This document shows, piece after piece, positions 1 to 7,289 of a stretch of DNA of 32,876 nt. Each line of letters opens with the position of its first letter. Position 1 is the first letter of the stretch. The DNA lies in IMG/VR virus record IMGVR_UViG_3300020156_000456, positions 1-32,876 of that record; one strand, given 5' to 3'. Source of the DNA: a virus. Made by a program: the position numbers and the translations under genes. The notes beneath the pieces were generated by a model. That model searched no databases, was not told the DNA's origin, and saw only the letters and a program-made list of their open reading frames with translations.

Positions 1-1188
1 ATGTTCACAACAACTTTGATGAACGAGGTTGAGTCATCTCTTTTAAAAGAATTTCCGTCTACATATCACTTTAACGAAAAGATAGCTAGGCTCCTAAAGT
101 CGAATGATGCAGCGATGGTGTTAAACCGAGTCATGTATTGGCTTGACAGTAGCATAGGTAAAGAGATGGATGGTAGAAGATGGGTCTACAATACGATGGA
201 TGAATGGCTGGATCAGTTTACGAATATAGGAGAATCTAAGCTCAGTAAAATTTTTCAGAGACTCCGGAAGATGGGTATTTTGATTGTCGGTAATTACAAC
301 CTTAAACGCTATGACCGTACCCTGTGGTACTCCGTAGATAAGGTTAAGCTTGTTCAGTTATTGGCCGATTATGAGGCATCTAATCCTCCATGCCCTAAAA
401 AGGAAAAGGTAGTACCAATTAATAAGAAAGCCTTGAAAAAAGCTAATTCGGAGATAGTAGGATGTTCAGATGAAGGTGCCGTTAAATCAACACCAGAGTC
501 TATATCGTGCACCCATCAAGATACCGTAGAAAACGATATACCATCTGGTAAAAAAGAAACTAACCATACCGTGAAAATCACGGCACCAATACCAAAAGAC
601 TACAACAAAGATATATCAACTAAGATATGTCTAGACAGACGAACTACAGAAGTTCGTGAGCTAACCGGTAAGCATAAATTATCTGCAAACAAGTATGTCC
701 GGTCTACCCCTAATAATATACATACCTTGGAGGCTGAATACGGAAAAGAAGTTGTAAGTCGAGCCAAGGCTGAGGTAGACGAAAAAGTTCAGAAAGGCTT
801 ATTACAGATAAAAAAATCCGCTACAGCCTACCTCACGGGTATGCTTCGAAACCTTCGTTTGGAGGGCAAGATGTGGAAATATATGAGCTCTACCCGGCTT
901 GAAGCGGAGTCAGTCGTTGAGCTAGAAAACCAAGCCAGGAGTAGGGCTGTGACAGAGCGGTTAGTACAGGACGCAGTCCACCGCAAGGAAGTAGCCAAAT
1001 ATTATAGCAGCAATTATCAGCAAGAAATGGCCAGATTGGATACTCTGCCTGTAGATATGCCTGAAGAGCCGTCCATTCCCAAAATGGAATATAAAACAAT
1101 TCTCCCGAAGACAACAGAAGAGCATCTGAAGGACGCAAAAAATATTATCAACGCCATGCTTGGAGGGCTGATACCCGAGCTTCCTTGA
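1..1188 (+). CDS. Winged-helix replication-initiator-like phage protein
   Basis: A 395-residue protein whose ATG is the first base of the window, so the true start could lie upstream. Residues about 20-120 look like the winged-helix domain of phage or plasmid replication initiators: helices around NDAAMVLNRVMYWLD, then a recognition-helix-like segment (ESKLSKIFQRLRKMGIL) and a YDRTLWYSVD wing. Residues 125-215 are polar and lysine-rich, probably a linker. The C-terminal part (about 235-300) resembles the tail of DnaD/replisome-organiser proteins (alternating charged helix, then SATAYLTGMLRNL). Inference: it binds an origin and recruits the host helicase loader. No helicase or loader gene follows; two tiny coiled-coil genes do. 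The family is recognised by shape only; a transcriptional regulator is the alternative. Confidence 0.6.
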   Translation: MFTTTLMNEVESSLLKEFPSTYHFNEKIARLLKSNDAAMVLNRVMYWLDSSIGKEMDGRRWVYNTMDEWLDQFTNIGESKLSKIFQRLRKMGILIVGNYNLKRYDRTLWYSVDKVKLVQLLADYEASNPPCPKKEKVVPINKKALKKANSEIVGCSDEGAVKSTPESISCTHQDTVENDIPSGKKETNHTVKITAPIPKDYNKDISTKICLDRRTTEVRELTGKHKLSANKYVRSTPNNIHTLEAEYGKEVVSRAKAEVDEKVQKGLLQIKKSATAYLTGMLRNLRLEGKMWKYMSSTRLEAESVVELENQARSRAVTERLVQDAVHRKEVAKYYSSNYQQEMARLDTLPVDMPEEPSIPKMEYKTILPKTTEEHLKDAKNIINAMLGGLIPELP

Positions 1189-1232
1189 GGCATATCATTG
1201 ACTATATCTCGTTTGCAAGGAGGTATGTGTCA

Positions 1233-1442
1233 ATGCCTGAGACTAACCTTCGGGGTCATGCGACCTTATGCGTAGTGCCGAAGATGTCTGCCCTAATTGG
1301 CCTTTATCGGGACCGGCTGGCAGATATGAAGAGTGAGAATGCGAGACTAAACGACGAAATCTTGGGTTTAAAGGCTGAGGTTGGACGACTTGAAACCGAA
1401 TGCCGTCGATTGCATTTGCTGTTGGATTCATATTCGAGTTAG
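1233..1442 (+). CDS. Small coiled-coil protein (69 aa)
   Basis: Unrecognised. The ATG at 1233 is preferred over the upstream in-frame ATG at 1185 because AAGGAGGT (1217-1224) sits 8 bases before it. Residues about 20-65 form a continuous charged heptad-type helix (RDRLADMKSENARLNDEIL, then LKAEVGRLETECRRLHLLL), so it probably dimerises as a coiled coil. The next gene has the same design, which suggests two related partner proteins. Position directly after the replication-like gene suggests an early role. No catalytic motif or membrane segment. Confidence 0.65.
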   Translation: MPETNLRGHATLCVVPKMSALIGLYRDRLADMKSENARLNDEILGLKAEVGRLETECRRLHLLLDSYSS

Positions 1443-1452
1443 GGGAATAAGG

Positions 1453-1656
1453 ATGGGTACGGAGTCGGAACTACTAGGAAGATACCGGCTACTGGCTGAA
1501 GAAAACAAGAGCTTGCGGTCAGTTAATGATTTGCTGCGGAAAGAGCTGATGAAGGCTCAAACGAGGCTTGAGAGCGTAGAGGTTGAGAGAAATCTGCTGC
1601 AAGTTATGGTGCGTTCACCCTATGCCGATGATGGGTTCGTGCAGCCGTTTATATAA
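1453..1656 (+). CDS. Small coiled-coil protein (67 aa)
   Basis: Unrecognised. The start ATG at 1453 follows AGGGGAATAAGG (1441-1452) and lies 10 bases after the stop of the preceding gene. Almost the whole protein is a predicted amphipathic helix (ELLGRYRLLAEENKSLRSV, then LLRKELMKAQTRLESVEVER). It is similar in length and composition to the upstream neighbour, so the pair may be a duplication or hetero-oligomer. It is the last gene before a strong bidirectional terminator. Confidence 0.6.
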   Translation: MGTESELLGRYRLLAEENKSLRSVNDLLRKELMKAQTRLESVEVERNLLQVMVRSPYADDGFVQPFI

Positions 1657-1690
1657 GGGTTCTAAACCAATTGCCCGTAATACACCAAAA

Positions 1691-1725
1691 AGAAATGGAC
1701 ACCTTCCGGCATCCATTTCTATAGC
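1691..1725. terminator. Bidirectional intrinsic terminator
   Basis: A perfect 9-bp stem, AGAAATGGA (1691-1699) with TCCATTTCT (1712-1720), and a 12-base loop. On the minus strand the hairpin runs into TTTTTGG; on plus it is followed by the T-rich stretch TGTCTTTTCTTTTTA. It separates the plus-strand early genes from the minus-strand AraC-type gene ending at 1757. Confidence 0.75.
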
Positions 1726-1756
1726 TGTCTTTTCTTTTTATGGTTATAAGATAAGA

Positions 1757-2611
1757 CTATTTCCTCTTGACTGGAATCCAAATCTCTCCGAAGACATTTT
1801 CATGGCTGGCTAACCCATAGTACATCTCGAATTGTATACCCTCCACCGATTCATATCCAGAGGTAGGAAACCACTCGGTCCAGATTCGTCTCCACATGGC
1901 TTGAATTTCACAGTCGGGCACATCAAAGACAGCCCATGTCGCCGCAGGAACATCAAGTACCGTAAATCTATCCGGTACCGAAAGGCCTTTGGGTAAGAAC
2001 TGGCAAAGCATGTACTTAAATGTTTTTTCTGTATGGTCGTACAACGCTGAGATTGTGTGATTATCATTGAAACGGCCTAAAAGTTCGTTGATTTCGTCCG
2101 GCACCAAGTCTTCATCGCACTTTCTAAAAAACTGCGGAACCTGTTCAAATGCAGTCTCCTGATTTGTGCTAATGTCCGCGTAAACGCCGAACACACGAAA
2201 CGCCTCTCGCTGTGTAATGCGATACTTCATCTCAACATTTCCTTTAATTGTGATAGAGAAGGTCATCTTCGGATAGGCTTTAAACGAAACTCCTATATCG
2301 CGCGCTGATACCGGCATGACGCCGTGCAGCTTTTTGAACGCTCGGCTGAATGCTTCCGGCGACTCGTATCCGTATTTTAATGCCGCATCAATAACTTTAC
2401 AATTTCCAGCTTGCAACTCGAAAGCCGCTAATGTCATCCTTCTGCGCCGGATATACTCCGACAGCGGTACTCCCGTGATGTATGAAAACATCCTCTGGAA
2501 GTGATAGGTCGAACAACATGCGATTTGTGCGGTGCGATCATAGGAGATTTCATCTGCCAGATGCGTTTCGATGTATTCTATTGCCGCGTTCATATTATCA
2601 AGCCAATCCAT
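1757..2611 (-). CDS. AraC-family regulator with GyrI-like ligand domain
   Basis: A 284-residue protein with the typical two-part build. Residues 1-110 carry two AraC/XylS helix-turn-helix motifs (IACCSTYHFQRMFSYITGVP and the second around YGYESPEAFSRAFKKLHGVMP). Residues about 125-284 form a GyrI-like/SOUL-type effector domain with the usual ending FEMYYGL..FGEIWIPVK. Proteins of this kind sense small hydrophobic molecules or drugs and regulate efflux or stress genes on chromosomes. It is unusual cargo for a phage. The minus start is an ATG preceded by GAGGGAA. Nothing in the neighbourhood is an obvious efflux target, so it may act on host genes or on its own dyad-bearing promoter. Confidence 0.85.
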   Translation of the reverse strand: MDWLDNMNAAIEYIETHLADEISYDRTAQIACCSTYHFQRMFSYITGVPLSEYIRRRRMTLAAFELQAGNCKVIDAALKYGYESPEAFSRAFKKLHGVMPVSARDIGVSFKAYPKMTFSITIKGNVEMKYRITQREAFRVFGVYADISTNQETAFEQVPQFFRKCDEDLVPDEINELLGRFNDNHTISALYDHTEKTFKYMLCQFLPKGLSVPDRFTVLDVPAATWAVFDVPDCEIQAMWRRIWTEWFPTSGYESVEGIQFEMYYGLASHENVFGEIWIPVKRK

Positions 2612-2951
2612 TAGATTCCCTCACTTCAAGATTAACACTACCACAAGGAAGATATTGTCACCTTGCTTTTCATGCACGAATAAATCATGGACACATAAAG
2701 AGGAAGACGAGAAGCGTAATACTTTGCCCTTGCAAATTGAGGAACTCAACGAATTCGATAGACGGCTTCTGTACTCAGGGCATTCTATACTTCTTAGTGT
2801 TGATCTTGCTTTAGCTAAGCCACTCGATGTTATCTTGCCAGGGGCGGGAAAAGCTTTTTTCCCTATGCCCTACACCATCAAATGGGCCCGTATTAGAACT
2901 GCCTGCCCAAAGTATCTCTAAGCTTTTGAAAGCGTTCCCACATATTTAAAA
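2612..2951. other. Gene-poor 340-base interval with possible coding remnant
   Basis: This interval separates two minus-strand units. It carries the upstream region of the AraC-type gene. On plus, one frame from about 2692 to the stop at 2921 reads protein-like (PLQIEELNEFDRRLLYSG, then ILLSVDLALAKPLDVILPG) but has no start codon with a ribosome binding site; the only ATG, at 2571, lies antisense inside the AraC gene. I regard it as a possible decayed gene or chance. A GGGAAAA/TTTTCCC hairpin at about 2846-2863 has no U tail. Confidence 0.3.
2644..2665 (-). promoter_or_regulatory. Inverted repeat upstream of the AraC-type gene
   Basis: CAAGG (2644-2648) and CCTTG (2661-2665) are separated by 12 bases, 33-54 bases before the AraC-type start. 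On minus, GTGACA lies within the dyad and could be a -35, with a poor GTTAAT -10 about 19 bases on. This resembles the operator-in-spacer layout of drug-sensing regulators. It is a weak prediction. Confidence 0.3.
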
Positions 2952-2973
2952 GGACCCGGTAAAACCCGAGTCC
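2952..2973 (-). terminator. Intrinsic terminator of the two-gene minus unit
   Basis: On minus, GGACTCGG and CCGGGTCC form an 8-bp stem (one T-G pair) with a 6-base loop, followed by TTTTAAAT. It begins immediately after the TAG of the membrane-protein gene. Confidence 0.8.
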
Positions 2974-3531
2974 CTACGATAACCACTTATTTTTACTTTG
3001 TGTACTTTTTAATTCAACTTCTTTTTGTTGAGTCTCCTTTTTTGCCTTTGCGGCTTCGTCAGCCTTATGCTTAGTTATTTTATGTACAACCAGCGACAAG
3101 AAGAAAACAGCAACGAAGAGCATGACAACTGAGGCGATAGTAATTAGAAAGATACTATGACCCAACCAAGACCAGACCACTATAAGCGCTTTAGAAGGCT
3201 TTTCTGGATTAGGCACTAGGCGTATTACTATACTAAAGACCAAAGCTATTGATTGAGTCCATATAGACCATACAAAGGACCGTAAAATATAGCTCTCCGC
3301 AACGCTTCCCCTAATAGGCATCAATGCCTCATGGTCTACCAATGTTAAGAGAATAGTAAGACCTGCTATTAAAAATCCAGCCAAACTACCGAATAGACCT
3401 ATAAGCGTACCATCCTGTCCTAAATCCAGCATAGCTTGACCGGGACAAAATAAATACTCTAAAAGGACACCCAAAAATAACGAAGTGGCTAGAGCCGTGC
3501 CTGTGATATGCCGCTTGAACCGCTCACGCAA
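2974..3531 (-). CDS. Four-helix membrane protein with charged cytoplasmic tail
   Basis: Unrecognised, 185 residues. Hydrophobic segments at about 10-28, 43-65, 84-105 and 120-150 suggest four transmembrane helices; the last 35 residues are Lys/Glu/Gln-rich (KADEAAKAKKETQQKEVELK) and probably cytoplasmic. The start is TTG at 3531, with GGGAG ten bases upstream inside the end of the preceding gene. The gap to that gene is only 6 bases and one terminator follows, so the two form one operon and are probably co-dependent. A soluble sensor plus a small membrane effector is a common layout of superinfection-exclusion or abortive-defence pairs, but no domain here proves it. Confidence 0.7.
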   Translation of the reverse strand: MRERFKRHITGTALATSLFLGVLLEYLFCPGQAMLDLGQDGTLIGLFGSLAGFLIAGLTILLTLVDHEALMPIRGSVAESYILRSFVWSIWTQSIALVFSIVIRLVPNPEKPSKALIVVWSWLGHSIFLITIASVVMLFVAVFFLSLVVHKITKHKADEAAKAKKETQQKEVELKSTQSKNKWLS

Positions 3532-3537
3532 CAGTTA

Positions 3538-4437
3538 TCAACTCCCTTTGCGAAGTACCGGGAGATAATCAACGATATCATTTTGGTAAAACTCATTAAT
3601 AGCGGTGTACATGCTAGATGACTGTACTATTCGAGTATTCTCCTCCACCGTAAGAACTGATACCTTGGCGTAGAGGTCCTCACCAACAAGGTCTATAACC
3701 TCATCCCCTGTTAACTCAACCTTCTTCAAAGCACTTAGTTCAGCCTTATTGGTATGTAGCCTTTTGACAAGGTTTCCTAGTAGACCTTGAGTTTCCTTTG
3801 GCAAGGTCTTTCTGCCAGCGCTTATAGTTATGTTTACGGTAACGTCATCAGGACTATCACCCATTACTTCAGTAGTACCCATTTTAAAAACATCCTCTAA
3901 AATTGTGAGAGCAGGGGATGTAATAGTTACTTCACAACGTCGGAAGGTTCCCTGTTGCCTTTTAACCCTATCAAAAGCATCTGTTCTTAATATAGGCCTT
4001 AAATCGCATTGTTGAACCTCAGAAACTAACTCTTTTATGTATGAACCAAACCTACCAAAACCTCTTGCCCCATAATGGTTATACTCAATCACCATTACTG
4101 TAGTGGAAGGATAGAAAATGAAATGAGCTCGCTCAAGCACGTTTTCTTCTCGTGCCAGTTTCAAAAAACGTTCCTTCCCTTGAGTTATATCGACTACTCT
4201 AGGAACTTCCCACCTGAGCCAATCAAAATGCCCCTTTACTGCAGCCGGACCTAGTCCATCCAAAGTAAGGCATACTCCTGTAGTTTCATCTATTTGCTTA
4301 ATATGGTCTTTATTGAAGACCTCAAATCTTCGAAACATGTCCAATGGAGTAAAACCCGGTGTCTCCGGGTCTGGTGTCATTACTAGGGTATAGCAGTATA
4401 AACTCCGAGAAGCCAGTTTAGGTGCATTGAGAGCCAT
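3538..4437 (-). CDS. Unrecognised 299-residue protein, partner of membrane protein
   Basis: No family recognised with confidence. There is no signal peptide or membrane helix. The sequence alternates beta-type stretches (SLYCYTLVMTP, CLTLDGLGPAAV, AHFIFYPSTTVMVIEYN, VTVNITISAG) with helical ones and looks like a soluble mixed alpha/beta protein. The centre has a distinctive YNHYGARGFGRFGSYIKEL segment (about 120-138). Start is an ATG at 4437 with a GGTGGA-like site. It is the first gene of a two-gene minus operon lying between phage early genes, a typical accessory (moron) position. Divergent transcription from the plus coiled-coil gene at 4657 suggests its own promoter and possibly lysogenic expression. 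A defence or exclusion role is inference from layout only. Confidence 0.65.
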   Translation of the reverse strand: MALNAPKLASRSLYCYTLVMTPDPETPGFTPLDMFRRFEVFNKDHIKQIDETTGVCLTLDGLGPAAVKGHFDWLRWEVPRVVDITQGKERFLKLAREENVLERAHFIFYPSTTVMVIEYNHYGARGFGRFGSYIKELVSEVQQCDLRPILRTDAFDRVKRQQGTFRRCEVTITSPALTILEDVFKMGTTEVMGDSPDDVTVNITISAGRKTLPKETQGLLGNLVKRLHTNKAELSALKKVELTGDEVIDLVGEDLYAKVSVLTVEENTRIVQSSSMYTAINEFYQNDIVDYLPVLRKGS

Positions 4438-4656
4438 AATTCCACCGCAATTCTTTCATTTTCCGCAGTCATTCGATGTGATTCGAAATATTCCTATAAA
4501 ACATTGGACATCTGATAGGGTTGAATTTGGAAAGTTATTTTAACTAGGATAAGAATTTTTGTAGATCATTACCTAAAGTATATATAGAGGGCAATGGCGT
4601 AGTCTTGTAGGTAGGGTAGACTAACTAAGAGCTCCGCAGGAGACAGGCACGATTAG
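4438..4656. promoter_or_regulatory. Divergent intergenic region with palindrome and promoter
   Basis: This region lies between the minus two-gene unit and the plus coiled-coil gene. It holds the palindrome TTCGA-N6-TCGAA (4472-4487), a candidate operator about 35-50 bases upstream of the minus start codon. On plus, TTGTAG (4559-4564) and TATATA (4581-4586), spaced by 16, form a weak sigma-A-type promoter giving a leader of about 65 bases. TAGTCT/AGACTA at about 4600-4623 can form a small hairpin. Confidence 0.35.
4454..4467 (+). repeat. 14-bp direct repeat, copy 1
   Basis: TTTCATTTTCCGCA here recurs exactly at 4968-4981. The two copies bracket the divergent intergenic region and the coiled-coil gene, a segment of about 500 bases. 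Confidence 0.6.
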
Positions 4657-4941
4657 GTGGAACTAAATATTATAATGAGCGAGCCTACAATGAAAGACTT
4701 AATGAATATTATGGAGTCAATGTTGATCTCCATAGATAAGTCCATGAAAAGCATGGAAGACCGGCTAGAAGAGTCTATGAAGGATATGGAAGACCGGTTA
4801 ACTAGAATGGTCAAGATCGAGACCGAAGAGACCCATCGAAAGATAGAGCTACTTGCTGAGAACGTCACAAAAACATCTAACTACGAGTTAGAAAAGCGAG
4901 TAGAGTGGATAGAAGAGAAGCTAGAAAAATTAGGCGCATAG
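4657..4941 (+). CDS. Coiled-coil protein (94 aa)
   Basis: Unrecognised, highly charged and almost entirely helical: repeats of the type MKDLMNIMESM, SMKSMEDRLEESMKDMEDRL and EKRVEWIEEKLEKL suggest a long coiled coil. MEDRL occurs twice, 11 residues apart, which hints at internal duplication. The GTG at 4657 is chosen because AGGAGA (4638-4643) lies upstream, though the 13-base spacing is long; ATG at 4675 or 4690 are alternatives. It resembles small XhlA-like or DUF1640-like coiled-coil proteins only in general build. It is a single-gene unit, closed by a hairpin terminator 6 bases after the stop, so it is regulated apart from its neighbours. Confidence 0.65.
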   Translation: MELNIIMSEPTMKDLMNIMESMLISIDKSMKSMEDRLEESMKDMEDRLTRMVKIETEETHRKIELLAENVTKTSNYELEKRVEWIEEKLEKLGA

Positions 4942-4947
4942 AAATAT

Positions 4948-4970
4948 CCCCGGGTTACCTGGGGAATTTT
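4948..4970 (+). terminator. Intrinsic terminator
   Basis: CCCCGGG, TTA loop, then CCTGGGG (4948-4964; 7 bp with one G-T pair) followed by AATTTT. It lies directly after the coiled-coil gene. Confidence 0.8.
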
Positions 4971-4981
4971 CATTTTCCGCA
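4968..4981 (+). repeat. 14-bp direct repeat, copy 2
   Basis: TTTCATTTTCCGCA, identical to 4454-4467. It overlaps the U tract of the terminator. Confidence 0.6.
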
Positions 4982-4989
4982 CTGAATTA

Positions 4990-5082
4990 ATGAATATGCA
5001 GGCTGCATATTACTATCGTAGCTTGGGAAATAATAACTCTGTGGAGTTGAAGGATATTTCCTTCTATAGAGCACTCCAATAA
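4990..5082 (+). CDS. Possible 30-residue small protein
   Basis: ATG at 4990 opens a 30-codon frame (starts MNMQAAYYYRSLGNN, ends FYRALQ) whose TAA overlaps the first bases of a terminator hairpin, as is usual for a last gene. There is no ribosome binding site upstream, so it may be only part of a small transcript. Confidence 0.2.
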   Translation: MNMQAAYYYRSLGNNNSVELKDISFYRALQ

Positions 5083-5125
5083 GCTGTCTTTGGTTGACTA
5101 TAAGTTAATCAAGGCAGCTTTTTCC
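5081..5125 (+). terminator. Intrinsic terminator
   Basis: AAGCTGTCTT (5081-5090) pairs with AAGGCAGCTT (5111-5120), with one T-G pair, and is followed by TTTCC/TTTTC. No confident gene lies between it and the terminator at 4948, so a short RNA may end here. Confidence 0.65.
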
Positions 5126-5165
5126 TTTTCATCTTGTTACTTAGACTTTCGAAATACCATATATA

Positions 5166-5207
5166 AAAACGGCTCAATTCTGGTAAAGAGAGAGCCGTTT
5201 TCTTTTT
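5166..5207 (+). terminator. Strong intrinsic terminator
   Basis: A perfect 10-bp stem, AAAACGGCTC (5166-5175) with GAGCCGTTTT (5192-5201), followed by CTTTTT. It is only about 45 bases after the previous terminator, giving tandem insulation before the recombination operon. Confidence 0.85.
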
Positions 5208-5470
5208 GGTGAGGGCTGGAAAGCCTGGTAGTAAGCCCATAAAGACCTCGAGGCAGTCCTCTGATAATATTATTATTGTTGGCGTTGGTTAGGTCAAGTA
5301 TCGAAGAGGAGGAACATATAAGTGACAGTACAAGGGTAACATGTCAACTCTTACGTACTGTGAAGGTGACATCTACCTTAAGGCCCCGATACCCTTGAGG
5401 GCTATCAGGTAGAGCATCGGATATTGTATAGCATTGCTGTTGGTGGTGGACTATAAGGGAGGCTAGAGCG
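5208..5470 (+). promoter_or_regulatory. Leader region of the recombination operon
   Basis: Non-coding apart from two tiny frames. GAGGAGGAA (5306-5314) precedes a 5-codon frame GTG..TAA (5322-5339), and ATG at 5341 starts a 23-codon frame ending at 5412 right after it. These could be leader peptides or chance. A repeat shared with 8174-8194 occupies 5428-5448, just upstream of the ribosome binding site of the next gene. I see no convincing -35/-10 pair. Confidence 0.35.
5428..5448 (+). repeat. 21-bp upstream repeat, copy 1
   Basis: ATAGCATTG, C, TGTTGGTGGTG; the copy at 8174-8194 differs at that single middle base. Both are followed by an AC(T/C)ATAA-type segment and a G-rich stretch. Here it lies 22 bases before the GTG start at 5471. 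Confidence 0.7.
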
Positions 5471-5941
5471 GTGGATAGACTCATCAATTTCATAACCGGG
5501 GAGATTCTGGACTTCGGGAGTATGACGGATGAAGAGATTGTTGAGCAGATAAAAGACCTTGAAGATGCGTATGCAATGGCTAATTTGACCCTAAAGGTTG
5601 CAAAGGCTGCCCTAATAGAGCGAATGCAGAAGGAAGGCGCTACCCTCAAACTAACGCCCATGGGTCAGGTCCGGCTTAAGGCAACCAATAGGGTTGTGAA
5701 TAAAGAGCTGGTAGAGGCTCTACACCGCGAGTGCCCTGAGCCAATGAAGAAAAAGTGTTTTGCCTTTGATATAAGGCCTTTGAAGAATGGGTTAAATGAG
5801 CTAGCCAAGCTGGGAAGTGACTGGAAGGCAAAGGTAGATACCATATACGAGACGACATATTCCCTGGGTATTGAGTGGGCGAATGAAATCCCTACAACAG
5901 CATCGAGTGAGATAGCAGCTAGTGATGAATGCCCATTTTAG
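5471..5941 (+). CDS. Unrecognised early protein, first gene of recombination operon
   Basis: 156 residues, GTG start at 5471 with AAGGGAGG (5455-5462) eight bases upstream. The N-terminal half is helical (MTDEEIVEQIKDLEDAYAMA, then KVAKAALIERMQKEGATLKL) and the centre is basic (PMKKKCFAFDIRPLKNG). No known motif or membrane helix. Its stop overlaps the AGGAGG of the next gene, so it is co-translated with the Sak4-like ATPase and a role in DNA replication or recombination is likely. Candidates are an ATPase partner, annealing factor or nuclease inhibitor, but none is supported by sequence. Confidence 0.75.
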   Translation: MDRLINFITGEILDFGSMTDEEIVEQIKDLEDAYAMANLTLKVAKAALIERMQKEGATLKLTPMGQVRLKATNRVVNKELVEALHRECPEPMKKKCFAFDIRPLKNGLNELAKLGSDWKAKVDTIYETTYSLGIEWANEIPTTASSEIAASDECPF

Positions 5942-5953
5942 GAGGCGATAGCG

Positions 5954-6964
5954 ATGGCAACAGAGATGATACAGCAAAGAACCTTCATGTGGGACGAGAT
6001 ACCCGAATCAGTAGTATTTAAGCCATGGGTATGCCTTATAGAAGGTATGCCAGGAGTAGGAAAGTCGCATTTGTCCCTAAGCTTCCCGGAGCCAATATTC
6101 CAGCTAGATACGGAGAATCGGGGCGAGGTCGTAGCTTCGAAATTTGCAGGCACGAAAGCGGTCTACCGTAAAAAGTGTCAGGGCTTGGCAGATATCAGAA
6201 CGGCTATCAAGGAGGGCATCTTCTATAAGTTCACGACTGGTACCATAGTCATAGATAGCGCAAGTGACTTGCAGAAGTACGCTGAGGCTGAATGGCTCTA
6301 CGAGAATCAAAAGAAAAAAGTTTTCCCGCAGGTCCTGTGGAGCGATGTCTTCCAGAAAATCGACAACTTAGTGGCGGCGATAAGGAATCGGGGATACTAC
6401 CTCGTCTTGACGGCCCGCTTAAAGGACGAATATGTCGGTGAGGGTGATAATCGGACCAGGACGGGGTCCTTAGTGATGGAAGGATATAAACGCCTCCCCT
6501 ACTTGAGTGATATTCACCTTAGGTTAACGGGCGGAGGCGAAGCACAGGTCCTAAAGAATGGCTTTAGAATTACCGCAGCGGAAAGGGTCCACCCTATGAC
6601 CAATATTTCTTTCGATAGCATCATGGAAGAACTGATAGGCGGTATCGTAGCCGAGGAGCTAGAGAAGGTGAAGACACCATCGCCTCCAACGAAGGCTAGC
6701 AAGACAAATCTGTCAGTCAAGATCAGGGAGAAGACATCATCACCCTTGGGAGAGGACCCAAATAATGAGAAGCGGCTGGCATTAAGTACGGAGATAAGCG
6801 AAGTATACAGTTGGGGTAAGTCGAAAGGGCTTGACGATGACACCATGAAGGAGCTGCTACGAGGGGCTAGGGATGGGGCGGACTCTACAAAGGGCATGAC
6901 CTATAAAGAGCTTCTGGAGTGGCATTCGAGAATCGTTGAAAGGTTGGAAGAGAAGGCGGTCTAA
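5954..6964 (+). CDS. Sak4-like AAA_24 recombination ATPase
   Basis: 336 residues. Walker A is GMPGVGKS (31-38), a conserved FQLDTEN follows at about 49-55 and the Walker B strand is TIVIDSASD (97-104), all typical of the AAA_24/Sak4 phage RecA-like ATPases. VLTARLKDEY and DIHLRLT correspond to later core strands. The core ends near residue 235; the rest is a Pro/Lys/Thr-rich linker and a helical tail. Sak4 proteins promote single-strand annealing or exchange, usually with an SSB. No SSB gene is visible nearby. ATG start with TAGGAGGCG upstream; same operon as the genes on both sides. Confidence 0.85.
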   Translation: MATEMIQQRTFMWDEIPESVVFKPWVCLIEGMPGVGKSHLSLSFPEPIFQLDTENRGEVVASKFAGTKAVYRKKCQGLADIRTAIKEGIFYKFTTGTIVIDSASDLQKYAEAEWLYENQKKKVFPQVLWSDVFQKIDNLVAAIRNRGYYLVLTARLKDEYVGEGDNRTRTGSLVMEGYKRLPYLSDIHLRLTGGGEAQVLKNGFRITAAERVHPMTNISFDSIMEELIGGIVAEELEKVKTPSPPTKASKTNLSVKIREKTSSPLGEDPNNEKRLALSTEISEVYSWGKSKGLDDDTMKELLRGARDGADSTKGMTYKELLEWHSRIVERLEEKAV

Positions 6965-6966
6965 TC

Positions 6967-7242
6967 ATGACTACCAAAGAGTGGGTTGAATCTAACCCTC
7001 TCAGAACGTTTAGAAAGGCGAATAGGCTCTCGTTAATGGAAATAGCATCTAGGATGGGTGTAGGACTCTCCGCTATCCAGACCTGGGAAAGGGGAGTCCA
7101 CATCCCTACGGGGCCTAACATGGGGAATCTATCAGCAATAATGGAAGATGCTGAGCTTGAAAAGAAATGGGCAGAGTGGTATGAGGCTCGCCCCTTTATC
7201 CAGGGGATGGGCTTGACACGGCGCTATGACAGGGATAATTGA
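6967..7242 (+). CDS. Small HTH protein, XRE-like
   Basis: 91 residues. Residues about 10-60 make a Cro/CI-type helix-turn-helix: LRTFRKANRLSLMEIASRMG, then VGLSAIQTWERGVHIP. The remainder is a helical tail. It follows the Sak4-like gene by 2 bases and is the last plus gene before a terminator. Four GACA sites of the neighbouring array fall in its last 30 bases and just after it. It could control the operon or the divergent/convergent partition-like locus; its operator is unknown. Confidence 0.75.
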   Translation: MTTKEWVESNPLRTFRKANRLSLMEIASRMGVGLSAIQTWERGVHIPTGPNMGNLSAIMEDAELEKKWAEWYEARPFIQGMGLTRRYDRDN

Positions 7243-7289
7243 CATAGCGACAAACAGCGGGGCAATGTCAACATGAAGAGATTTTTTCG

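Noticed and set aside
2482-2814. Plus-strand frame of 110 codons
   Set aside because: Mostly antisense to the AraC-type gene, no ribosome site.
2846-2863. GGGAAAA/TTTTCCC hairpin as terminator
   Set aside because: Its T run is inside the stem and no U tract follows; no confident gene ends there.
4653-4868. Minus-strand frame of 71 Ser/Ile/Phe-rich codons
   Set aside because: Exact antisense shadow of the coiled-coil gene at 4657, which has the terminator and start signals.
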